From Bacteroidales bacterium (GTDB lineage Bacteria; Bacteroidota; Bacteroidia; Bacteroidales; P3), in the NCBI GenBank assembly GCA_004551865.1, contig SFPR01000045.1:1-13553 (forward strand): DNA of 13,553 bases, given 5' to 3'. The position numbers and the translations under genes are program-made. Positions 1-6,204 of this stretch are shown here, piece after piece. How positions within the stretch are numbered: position 1 is the stretch's first letter; each line of letters starts with the position of its first letter. The notes under the pieces were generated by a model. That model did no database searches. It had not been told where the DNA came from and was given only the letters and a program-made list of their open reading frames with translations.

Positions 1-115
1 AACACTGAAACGTAGGAAATTTCATTTGATTACACCGAGAACAGATTGTGAACGACCACCATGCGTGGGCGTTTTTGTCTGTGTAATTCGGTTTCCTACG
101 ACCGCAGTGTTGGGC
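1..115. repeat. Long imperfect foldback, attC-like, cut by the window start
   Basis: The arms pair as follows: AACACTG (1-7) with CAGTGTT (105-111); CGTAGGAAA (11-19) with TTTCCTACG (92-100), nine perfect pairs; ATTACAC (29-35) with GTGTAAT (81-87); AACG (51-54) with CGTT (70-73); CCAC (56-59) with GTGG (65-68), around the loop CATGC. Short unpaired bulges separate the stems. The right end reads GTTGGGC (109-115), which fits the integron attC R' box GTTRRRY. The left end begins AAC, as the complementary RYYYAAC box would end, but the four preceding bases lie outside the window. Length and bulged architecture fit attC sites. It could instead be a MITE-like repeat or a structured RNA. The foldback is seen directly; the attC identity is inference. 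Confidence 0.6.
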
Positions 116-143
116 AAAAATGTCCACGTTCTGCGTTCGTAGG
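95..143. repeat. Second strong hairpin sharing an arm with the first foldback
   Basis: CCTACGACCGCAG (95-107) is complementary to CTGCGTTCGTAGG (131-143) with one mismatch. Inside it, TGGGCA (111-116) pairs with TGTCCA (121-126), including one G-U pair, around an AAAA loop. The left arm is the same DNA that pairs with 11-19 in the foldback at 1-111, so the two structures exclude each other. A further CGTAGG lies at 172-177, directly before the methyltransferase start codon, giving one CCTACG and three possible partners within 180 bp. Confidence 0.6.
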
Positions 144-179
144 AGACATTTGGCATATCGCAGATAAAAAACGTAGGGT

Positions 180-665
180 ATGTCATCATCAATTAAACAT
201 TACGGACGTATCTATACTCCTGATTATCTTGTAAAACGAATGCTTGATTTCGGGAATTATAGATTTGGAGCGACACAATGCCGACACGTCATTGATAACA
301 GCTGTGGCAATGGAGCATTTTTAACAGAAATTGTCAGACGATACATTGTTGAATTTTTGGAACGAAGTAACGATTTGAAACTTCTGCAATCTGAATTGGA
401 GACTTTTGTTCACGGGGTTGAAATTGATTGTGATGAATATGCAAAATGTTTACATAACCTTGATAAAACAGCAGCAGAATATGGTTTAAGCAATGTTCGG
501 TGGGATATAATCAACTCCGATGCCCTTACATTGAGACAATTTGACAATAAAATGGAATTTGTATTTGGTAATCCGCCATACGTCAGAGTTCATAACTTGT
601 CAGATAACTACAATTCGGTAAAAATGCGACGTTGTTTTGAGTGTGTATTCAGGTATTTATTGTGA
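180..665 (+). pseudogene. Truncated Eco57I-like N6-adenine DNA methyltransferase
   Basis: This 161-residue product is the N-terminal part of a class I adenine-specific DNA methyltransferase of the kind found in type II/IIG restriction-modification systems. The N-terminal segment GRIYTPDYLVKRMLDF is typical of the Eco57I group. The S-adenosylmethionine-binding motif I is DNSCGNGAF (residues 39-47), acidic residues of motif II are E81/D83, and the catalytic motif IV is NPPY (131-134). Full-length relatives are several hundred residues and carry a C-terminal target-recognition region. Here homology stops after NPPYVRVHNLSDNYNSVK, about residue 148, and an unrelated tail runs into TGA. I found no continuation in the other frames before the next gene and no restriction enzyme in view. 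ATG at 180 is the only sensible start; no Shine-Dalgarno or promoter is evident. Probably a non-functional remnant without sequence specificity. Confidence 0.8.
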
Positions 666-743
666 ATGGATAATGCATTGTTAAAAAGCGACCTATGGCA
701 ACAAAATACAATTTCAAAAAAGCATGGAAAATGTTTGAAAAAC

Positions 744-775
744 TTTGTGAGTAAACTAAAATTGTGTATCTTTGC
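744..775 (+). promoter_or_regulatory. Bacteroidota-type promoter for the CCC-motif genes
   Basis: TTTG at 744-747, a 19-bp spacer, then TATCTTTGC at 767-775. This matches the Bacteroidota consensus (TTTG, 19-21 bp, TAnnTTTG). Transcription would begin near 780, shortly before the start codon at 806. Confidence 0.75.
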
Positions 776-805
776 AAAGGATATAATTTCAAAAAATAAA
801 TGATT

Positions 806-1129
806 ATGGAAGAGAATAATATAACAAAGAGGACAGCCCCTAATTCGGTTGTTGCTTTGGTTTTGGGTATTTGTTCAATCGTTTTTAGCGGTCTTCTTGT
901 CGGACTTGCTTGTGGCATAATCGGATTGATTTATGCAAACAAAGGCTTAAGACAATATAATGAAGAGCCTGCTCTTTATTCCGGTAGCGATATGCTTACA
1001 ACAGGAAGAGTTACATCAATAATAGGAATAGTGATTTCCGGTTTGTGTGTTGTTACGGCACTACTTTGTTTGCTTGTTTTTGGTTCGTTTTTTGGCTTTT
1101 TGTTGCAAACAATGGTTGATACAATGTAA
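806..1129 (+). CDS. CCC-motif (DUF4190-like) small membrane protein, copy 1
   Basis: A 107-residue integral membrane protein of the CCC-motif group common in Bacteroidota. After a short polar N-terminus (MEENNITKRTAPNS) there is a helix ALVLGICSIVFSGLLVG, a second segment ACGIIGLIYANKG, a polar loop with the family-typical QYNEEPALYS, and a third hydrophobic region that begins at GRVTSIIGIVISG and continues into the C-terminus. The function of the family is not known. ATG at 806 is preferred over ATG at 800 because the downstream paralogue begins MEEKN in the same alignment. A good promoter lies immediately upstream. It is probably co-transcribed with the paralogue and the DUF2752 gene. The last 25 residues are the most divergent part relative to copy 2. 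Confidence 0.8.
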   Translation: MEENNITKRTAPNSVVALVLGICSIVFSGLLVGLACGIIGLIYANKGLRQYNEEPALYSGSDMLTTGRVTSIIGIVISGLCVVTALLCLLVFGSFFGFLLQTMVDTM

Positions 1130-1184
1130 AAATCAGAAGATCAGTTTAATTAAATCATATTTGTAATTTATAAGTAAAGACGTT

Positions 1185-1484
1185 ATGGAAGAGAAAAATG
1201 TAACAAAAAAGACAGCTCCTAATTCGGTTGCTGCTTTGGTATTGGGAATTTGTTCAATCGTACTTGGTTGCGGATTTGTCGGACTTGTTTGCGGAATTGT
1301 GGGATTGGTCTTAGCAAACAAGGGTTTGGTACAATATAATGAAGACCCTTCGTTATATACCGACAATAAAATGCTCAATGCAGGTAAAATCACTTCAATA
1401 ATCGGAATAGTTTTTGGTGCGATTGCTGTCATTCTAACTCTTATTTATGGAGTTTCTATTTTTGCTATATTGGGTGAAATGTAG
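1185..1484 (+). CDS. CCC-motif (DUF4190-like) small membrane protein, copy 2
   Basis: A 99-residue paralogue of the preceding gene, aligned over its whole length and closest at the N-terminus (ME-E-N-TK-TAPNSV-ALVLGICSIV in both). It shares the ANKGL-QYNE-P-LY loop and the TSIIGIV helix. Two genes in tandem 55 bp apart point to a local duplication that has since diverged, especially in the C-terminal hydrophobic segment. It shows the same pattern of a polar N-terminus, two close helices, a loop and a C-terminal membrane segment. I see no separate promoter in the gap, so it is probably read from the one near 744-775. No Shine-Dalgarno of note. Function unknown; the DUF2752 gene 13 nt downstream is a recurrent partner of this family in Bacteroidota, as far as I recall. 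Confidence 0.82.
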   Translation: MEEKNVTKKTAPNSVAALVLGICSIVLGCGFVGLVCGIVGLVLANKGLVQYNEDPSLYTDNKMLNAGKITSIIGIVFGAIAVILTLIYGVSIFAILGEM

Positions 1485-1497
1485 AAAATAAAGCTCT

Positions 1498-1779
1498 ATG
1501 AGCTTTCCGATGTTGCCTTGTATTTACAAACAGTTGTTTGGAATTAGTTGCCCTTTGTGTGGTTTTCAGCGTTCCTTGCTGTGTTTGTTGCAAGGCAACA
1601 TTTTTGATTGCATAAAGTTCTTCCCGCCGTTTTTCTTTTTGCTCTTCACTGTTGTAGTCTCTTTTGTTTGTTATTTGCGAAAGAAGTCGTTAAATTTTCG
1701 TTTTCTCAAAGTGCTTTGGATTTGTCTTGCGGTTTTGCTTGTCGGAAATACAATTTACCAAAATTTGGCAGGGCTTTGA
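1498..1779 (+). CDS. DUF2752 family membrane protein
   Basis: A 93-residue product recognised by the segment FGISCPLCGFQRSLLCLLQGN (roughly residues 15-35), corresponding to the family signature CPxCGxTRA...GD with its CxxC-G-x-x-R core. Two hydrophobic helices follow, about residues 42-60 (FFPPFFFLLFTVVVSFVCYL) and 70-88 (KVLWICLAVLLVGNTIY). The family has no established function; the Cys-x-x-Cys pair could bind metal or take part in redox chemistry, but that is only inference. The gene begins 13 nt after the CCC-motif paralogue ends and is most likely the third member of that operon. ATG at 1498 was chosen; the in-frame ATG at 1510 is an alternative. Its 3' end overlaps the start of a foldback structure at 1776. 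Confidence 0.72.
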   Translation: MSFPMLPCIYKQLFGISCPLCGFQRSLLCLLQGNIFDCIKFFPPFFFLLFTVVVSFVCYLRKKSLNFRFLKVLWICLAVLLVGNTIYQNLAGL

Positions 1780-1868
1780 TTGTTGTTGAATAAAGAGAAG
1801 ATATATTGCAAGGGCGGTTTTGCCGACGATATGCCTATTTGTGCAAGTGTGTTTCTTCTCACAATCAA
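1776..1868. repeat. 93-nt imperfect foldback after the DUF2752 gene
   Basis: TTGATTGT (1776-1783) pairs perfectly with ACAATCAA (1861-1868), GAGAAG (1795-1800) with CTTCTC (1855-1860), and TTGCA (1806-1810) with TGCAA (1842-1846). A small GGC...GCC hairpin sits inside. A separate perfect hairpin, AACCA-AAG-TGGTT, follows at 1867-1879. There is no T-run, so it is not a standard intrinsic terminator. It could be an mRNA 3' structure, a remnant of a small mobile repeat, or a non-coding RNA. Confidence 0.45.
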
Positions 1869-1911
1869 CCAAAGTGGTTAGATCATTATTTCAAAGGAAG
1901 AACATAGGTAA

Positions 1912-2190
1912 TATAGGCTTAATTCAACGGAAGAACTGATAGATGAAATGCTTGTAGCTATTATGTTTGGCGTTCAACAAGATGCATTCAAAACAACAAA
2001 CAATGCCAAAGCCGAGCTTGAACGTCGTTTTAGAGATGCTGTCCGACAAATTGTAGAATACAGAAACGCTCTTCAACAAAAAAATCATAAATACTATTGT
2101 AAAATAGAAAGGTTTTCAAGAAATATGCGGACGAAATCGCTCAACAGATTGAGAAGTTATACCGGAGGATTTGCTGTAATTTCGTCTTGA
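1912..2190 (+). pseudogene. Unrecognised helical gene relic, probably frameshifted
   Basis: An open stretch with no good start before ATG 1948 encodes a charged helical segment: STEELIDEMLVAIMFG (from 1924), then a part containing NNAKAELERRFRDAVRQI and VEYRNALQQK. After an A7 tract near 2080-2087 this frame becomes implausible (RFSRNMRTKSLNRL) and ends at TGA 2188-2190. A different frame from about 2110 reads KVFKKYADEIAQQIEKL, which looks more like natural protein and stays open past 2280. The simplest reading is a decayed gene with at least one frameshift. I do not recognise the family. The stretch 1780-2286 holds otherwise only the foldback at 1776-1879 and the regulatory repeats at 2190-2230. 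Confidence 0.4.
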
Positions 2191-2230
2191 AATTATCGAA
2201 AAACAAGAAAAAATTATCGAAAAACGATAA
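2190..2230. promoter_or_regulatory. Candidate operator: two 15-bp direct repeats 21 bp apart plus a dyad
   Basis: AAATTATCGAAAAAC occurs at 2190-2204 and again, identically, at 2211-2225, a period of 21 bp (two helical turns). The second copy also forms a dyad, TTATCG (2214-2219), AAAAA, CGATAA (2225-2230). It lies 4 bp upstream of the -33 TTTG of the promoter for the DUF2975/YozG-type pair. The position suits a binding site for that regulator, which is inference. Confidence 0.5.
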
Positions 2231-2234
2231 AAAA

Positions 2235-2267
2235 TTTGGCAGATTGGAAAAACTGACGTATTTTTGC
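2235..2267 (+). promoter_or_regulatory. Bacteroidota-type promoter for the DUF2975 operon
   Basis: TTTG at 2235-2238, a 20-bp spacer, and TATTTTTGC at 2259-2267. Transcription would begin around 2273, giving a very short leader before ATG 2287. This argues against the upstream TTG at 2278 as start codon. Confidence 0.78.
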
Positions 2268-2286
2268 ATCGTCAAATTTGAGAAAC

Positions 2287-2979
2287 ATGAACGAGAAAAG
2301 AAAGATAGTTAGTTTCAAAACAATGAAGTGGTTGTTCGATATTATACTTGTAATATTGGTTGCCACGCTTGCTCTTTTGCTTTTGAGTTCGGTGCTTGAC
2401 ATTGCGGGAGACAGAGAGAGCGTTTCGGGAATTGCAATGGTGAGCGGCAACAAGGCCGATACCATTACCCTTGTTGGCGATACCGATACCTCAATCAGCA
2501 GTGTGCATTCTGCTTTGAAGCCTATGGGAATAAAAGTACAATACAATGTAAGCTCCGAACAATACAAGGGTGTGCTGATTGTGTGGAAGATATTGTACTT
2601 TCTTACTCTCAACCTTATGATGTTGTTTTTTATATTCGTGCTTTTTCAAATCAGAAACATCATTCGTAGTGTTTATCGGGCAATGGGAAACGAGAAAACC
2701 AACATTACCAACTGCGTTTTCAGCCACAAGAACATCAGACGTTTGAGATATATAGCTTATGGTTTTATTATCATGCCTTTCATAGAGCTTGGAAATTACT
2801 ATTTGGACAAATACTTCCTATCACACTTCATCAAGATTAAAGACATAACCATTTCGCCGATTGTAGATATAAGTAGTATATCTTGGGATTATATATTGGT
2901 AGGATTACTTTTCATCGTTTTGATTGAGGTATTCAGACGAGGTATAGTATTGCAGGAAGAAAATGATTTGACGGTTTAA
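2287..2979 (+). CDS. DUF2975 family membrane protein
   Basis: A 230-residue integral membrane protein with four predicted helices: about residues 13-34 (FDIILVILVATLALLLLSSVL), a second containing YFLTLNLMMLFFIFVLFQI, a third containing YIAYGFIIMPFIELGNYY, and a C-terminal one, YILVGLLFIVLIEVFRRG. An extracytoplasmic loop lies between helices 1 and 2. The C-terminal signature LQEENDLTV is typical of DUF2975 (YoaS-like) proteins. These are commonly encoded next to a small YozG-type regulator, as here, with a 22-nt gap. Molecular function is not established. ATG 2287 is chosen over TTG 2278 because the promoter's predicted start point lies almost on the TTG. Promoter and candidate operator repeats are directly upstream, suggesting autoregulation of the pair. 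Confidence 0.85.
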   Translation: MNEKRKIVSFKTMKWLFDIILVILVATLALLLLSSVLDIAGDRESVSGIAMVSGNKADTITLVGDTDTSISSVHSALKPMGIKVQYNVSSEQYKGVLIVWKILYFLTLNLMMLFFIFVLFQIRNIIRSVYRAMGNEKTNITNCVFSHKNIRRLRYIAYGFIIMPFIELGNYYLDKYFLSHFIKIKDITISPIVDISSISWDYILVGLLFIVLIEVFRRGIVLQEENDLTV

Positions 2980-3001
2980 CGAAAGAGAAGGGGTTTGTGA
3001 T

Positions 3002-3226
3002 ATGGGAATAGTGGTAAATTTGGACGAAGTGATGGCAAAACGCAAAATTTCTTTGGGGGAACTCTCTTCAAAGGTCAATGTAACGCCTGCCAATATGTCC
3101 ATTTTGAAAACAGGAAAAGCAAAAGCGATACGTTTTTCGACCTTGGAGGCAATATGCAAAGCATTAAATTGCCAACCGGGGGATATTTTGGAGTACGAAA
3201 ATGAAGAAAATACAGATAACAAATAA
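3002..3226 (+). CDS. YozG-type Cro/C1 (XRE) helix-turn-helix regulator
   Basis: A 74-residue protein that is essentially one XRE helix-turn-helix domain. VNLDEVMAKRKISLGELSSKV provides helices 1-2, TPANMSILKTGKAKAIRFSTL the recognition helix and loop, and EAICKALNCQPGDILEYE the closing helices; LNCQPGDILEY is the usual YozG-like ending. It would bind DNA as a dimer and is likely to control the DUF2975 gene 22 nt upstream. The gap contains the purine-rich GAAAGAGAAGGGG, which may help ribosome binding. The candidate target is the 21-bp-period repeat pair and dyad at 2190-2230. The M16 peptidase gene starts 30 nt downstream with no promoter motif that I can find between them, so read-through into it is possible. 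Confidence 0.85.
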   Translation: MGIVVNLDEVMAKRKISLGELSSKVNVTPANMSILKTGKAKAIRFSTLEAICKALNCQPGDILEYENEENTDNK

Positions 3227-3256
3227 TAAATTTAACAACAAACAAATTCAAAAGCT

Positions 3257-6106
3257 ATGAGAAACAGAGTTTTTTTAGCATTGGCGTTGTGTATCACATT
3301 GGTAACAACGGGATTTGCTCAAAACAAGAAGGCTGCAAAGGTCGATATTAACGAGCAAATCAAATTGAACGGAAAGGTAAGGACAGGAAAACTTGCCAAC
3401 GGACTTACCTATTTTATCAGATCGAACAACAAGCCTGCAAACAGAGCAGAATTTCAAATTGCAATCAATGCAGGAAGCGTGTTGGAAGAGCCAAACGAAG
3501 TGGGATTGGCACACTTTACCGAACACATGAACTTCAATGGTTCGAGACAATACCCGGGCAATTCGATGATTAGCGAATTGGAAAAGCAAGGTATTGTGTT
3601 TGGTAGAGAAATCAACGCTTATACAGGTTTCGATCAAACGGTTTACACTTTGACTTTGCCGACTGACAACAAGGAATTGTTCGACATGGGATTAAAAATT
3701 CTTGATGGTTGGGCATTCGGAGCTTTGATGACAGGAGAGGAAATCGACAAAGAAAGAGGTGTTATCATCGAAGAGTGGAGAATGGGTCAAGGAGGAAGCG
3801 AGCGTTTGAGAGCAAAAACATGGGGAACTATGCTCAAAGGCAGCAAGTATGCCGAAAGACTTCCTATCGGAACTCTTGACAGATTGCAAAACTTTGTATA
3901 TGACGACATCAGAGGCTTCTACAAAAAATGGTATCAACCTGACAACATGGCTGTAATTGTTGTCGGAGACTTTGATGCAGACGAAATGGAACAAAAAGTG
4001 ATAGACTTTTTCACCATGGTTCCTGCTCCTTGCACTCCTACGCAAAGACCTGTATATACAATCGACAACAATGTTGAGCCGCTTGTTTGTGTTGCAACCG
4101 ACAAAGAAGCAACCTCAACATCGGTACAAATGTTCTACAAACACCCTGCAAAAGAAGTCAAAACCATTGGCGACTTCCGTGAACAACATTTGCTTTATAA
4201 CTTGTTTGAAATCATGCTTAGCGAGCGTTTGAGCGAGCTTGCAGAAAAGAAGGCTTGCCCTTACATGAACGCATACGCAGGTTACGGAGGATTTTTGGCA
4301 CGTCCTGTTGCTGCATACCAAATATATATAACAGCCAAAGAGGGCAAAGTGATGAATGCAATCGAGACTGTAATGTTGGAAAATCGTCGTTTGCAACAAC
4401 ACGGATTCTTGCAAAGCGAACTTGACCGTGCAAAAGAAGCTCTTCTTGAACAATATGCACAAGCAGCAAAAGAAGAGAGCAAGACCGAAAGCGGCAAAAT
4501 AGCAGCAGAATTGGTTGATTACTTCTTGGAAAATACCCCTATGCCCGGAGCAATCATGGAAAACAAATGGGCAAAAGCCTTGATGGACGATATTACATTG
4601 GAAGAAGTGAACGCTCTAATCAACAAATGGATAACAGAAGAGAACTTCATCTGCACCATATCAATGCCGGAAAAGAAGGGTGTCAAAGTTCCAAAAGAAG
4701 CAGACGTGTTGAAACTAATCGAAAAGTGCAAAAAGGCAAATACCAAAGCATGGATTGATAACACCAAAACAGAACCTTTCTTTGCTCAAGAAGTAAAAGG
4801 AGGCAAAATAACCTCAACAAACAAGAACGAAAAGTTCGATTACACAGAATACACACTAAGCAACGGAGCAAAAGTAATCATCAAAAAGACCGACTTTAAG
4901 AACGATGAGATACTTGTTTCTGCACAATCGGCAGGAGGAACCTCGATGTACGAAGACAAAGACATGATTAACGCACAATTTGCAGCAAACATTATCGACC
5001 AATGCGGTATCGGAACATACGACCACAGCCAGTTGATGAAATTCATGAAAGGAAAGAACTTTGGACTCAGCCCTGAAATTGGCGAATTGCAAGAAGGACT
5101 TTCCGGAAGTTGCTCTCCAAAAGATTTTGAGACCCAGTTGCAATACATGTATATGTTCTTCACAGCACCAAGAGCCGACAAGGAAGTGTTGGACAACACA
5201 ATAGACAAGTTGAAAACCCAAATCAACATGGTAAAGAACATGCCGGAGTTCGCATTCCAAGAAGAATGGATAAAATCAATGTATCCAAAAGACAAACGAA
5301 GCATAATGATACCTACCGAAGCTCAGTTGAAGCAAATGGATATCAACAAAATGTTGAAGATATTCAAGGAAAGATTTTCAGATGCTTCAGATTTCACTTT
5401 CACATTTGTAGGAAATATTGACGAAAAGACCATGTTGCCATTGATAGAGAAGTATATCGGAGGACTACCTTCGACAAACGGCAAGAAAGCTGAGAAATGG
5501 CAAGACCGTTCGACCGACTTTGCAAAAGGAGTTGTGAAAAAAGATGTCTATAAAGGCGAAGCAGACAAGGGATTGATGACAATCACATTCAAAAATCCGT
5601 TCACATGGAACGACAAAGAGCGTTTGGCAACAAGAGCGTTGAACAACGTATGCTCAATCAAACTTACCGAAGTAATCCGTGAGGAACTCGGAGGAACATA
5701 TTCTCCATCTTTCAGCCTCGATTATGACAAATATCCTAAGGCTGAGGCAACAACGATGTGTTACTACACCTGTGATCCTTCGACGGTTGATAAATTGACC
5801 GATGCAACTTTTGAAGTGTTGGATCAAATCATGAAAGAAGGACCTACAGAAACAGATCTTGCAAAGGTAAAAGAGCAGTTGATTTCGGGAAGAACAACTC
5901 AACTCGAAAGAAATGGCTACTGGTTGAGCGTAATTCCGGGTTCTAAGTGGTACGGATACGAACTTCAAACATTGGAAGAATATACTAATGCAGTAAATGC
6001 TTTGACAGTAGAAGATTTGAAAGCAGTCGCACAAAAATACTTGAAGCATGACGAATATGTAAGAGTATCTTTGAAGCCTGAATCGATGAATCCAAGCAAG
6101 AAGTAG
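3257..6106 (+). CDS. Secreted M16 family zinc metallopeptidase (PqqL-like)
   Basis: A 949-residue exported peptidase of the pitrilysin/insulinase family. Residues 1-21 form a signal peptide (MRNRVFLALALCITLVTTGFA, cleavage near AQ). The N-terminal catalytic domain carries the inverted zinc motif HFTEH (H86, E89, H90) with the distal glutamate in ERGVIIEEWRM (probably E173). The C-terminal M16 domain has IREELGGTYSP (R808, Y815), matching the conserved Arg and Tyr that help bind substrate in two-domain M16 enzymes. Length is normal for the two-repeat, four-subdomain form. The closest architecture known to me is PqqL/zincin-type periplasmic peptidases that degrade peptides enclosed in a chamber. 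It starts 30 nt after the yozG-like gene and ends at a strong terminator. All catalytic residues are present, so it should be active in the periplasm or outer membrane. Confidence 0.93.
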   Translation: MRNRVFLALALCITLVTTGFAQNKKAAKVDINEQIKLNGKVRTGKLANGLTYFIRSNNKPANRAEFQIAINAGSVLEEPNEVGLAHFTEHMNFNGSRQYPGNSMISELEKQGIVFGREINAYTGFDQTVYTLTLPTDNKELFDMGLKILDGWAFGALMTGEEIDKERGVIIEEWRMGQGGSERLRAKTWGTMLKGSKYAERLPIGTLDRLQNFVYDDIRGFYKKWYQPDNMAVIVVGDFDADEMEQKVIDFFTMVPAPCTPTQRPVYTIDNNVEPLVCVATDKEATSTSVQMFYKHPAKEVKTIGDFREQHLLYNLFEIMLSERLSELAEKKACPYMNAYAGYGGFLARPVAAYQIYITAKEGKVMNAIETVMLENRRLQQHGFLQSELDRAKEALLEQYAQAAKEESKTESGKIAAELVDYFLENTPMPGAIMENKWAKALMDDITLEEVNALINKWITEENFICTISMPEKKGVKVPKEADVLKLIEKCKKANTKAWIDNTKTEPFFAQEVKGGKITSTNKNEKFDYTEYTLSNGAKVIIKKTDFKNDEILVSAQSAGGTSMYEDKDMINAQFAANIIDQCGIGTYDHSQLMKFMKGKNFGLSPEIGELQEGLSGSCSPKDFETQLQYMYMFFTAPRADKEVLDNTIDKLKTQINMVKNMPEFAFQEEWIKSMYPKDKRSIMIPTEAQLKQMDINKMLKIFKERFSDASDFTFTFVGNIDEKTMLPLIEKYIGGLPSTNGKKAEKWQDRSTDFAKGVVKKDVYKGEADKGLMTITFKNPFTWNDKERLATRALNNVCSIKLTEVIREELGGTYSPSFSLDYDKYPKAEATTMCYYTCDPSTVDKLTDATFEVLDQIMKEGPTETDLAKVKEQLISGRTTQLERNGYWLSVIPGSKWYGYELQTLEEYTNAVNALTVEDLKAVAQKYLKHDEYVRVSLKPESMNPSKK

Positions 6107-6135
6107 AGCTTATTCTTTCATAATATTTTATTGGA

Positions 6136-6166
6136 CGGAAGGTGCTTTGAGTACCTTCCGTTTTGT
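6136..6166 (+). terminator. Intrinsic terminator after the M16 peptidase gene
   Basis: CGGAAGGT (6136-6143) pairs perfectly with ACCTTCCG (6153-6160) around a 9-nt loop. TTTTGTGTTTTAT follows. It lies 30 nt after the peptidase stop codon. Confidence 0.8.
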
Positions 6167-6176
6167 GTTTTATATT

Positions 6177-6185
6177 TACCTTTGC
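6177..6185 (+). promoter_or_regulatory. -7 element (TAccTTTGC) before the four-helix membrane protein gene
   Basis: TACCTTTGC matches the Bacteroidota -7 box exactly, but I see no TTTG at the right distance upstream; that position falls in the terminator hairpin. Transcription would start near 6192, so the real start codon must be ATG 6205 or later. Confidence 0.6.
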
Positions 6186-6204
6186 ACAATCAAATAACGA
6201 TGAA

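Noticed and set aside
1..665. Complete restriction-modification or other defence system
   Set aside because: Only a truncated methyltransferase is present, with no nuclease, specificity subunit or other defence gene in the neighbouring sequence.
695..751. Short 18-residue ORF (MATKYNFKKAWKMFEKLCE) between the methyltransferase remnant and the CCC operon
   Set aside because: Too short, no promoter before it, and it overlaps the -33 box of the next operon; it may be the tail of a deleted gene but cannot be supported.
706..796. 16-bp direct repeat ATAYAATTTCAAAAAA at 706 and 781
   Set aside because: One mismatch and low complexity in AT-rich DNA; chance similarity is plausible and no element lies between the copies beyond the promoter.
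1133..1432. 99-codon minus-strand frame opposite the second CCC-motif gene, with a similar one (649-918) opposite the first
   Set aside because: They resemble each other only because the two + strand genes are paralogues; the + strand frames carry the family motifs.
4840..5304. 154- and 134-codon minus-strand frames inside the M16 peptidase gene
   Set aside because: Both are antisense shadows of a gene with clear family motifs; no promoter or domain supports them.
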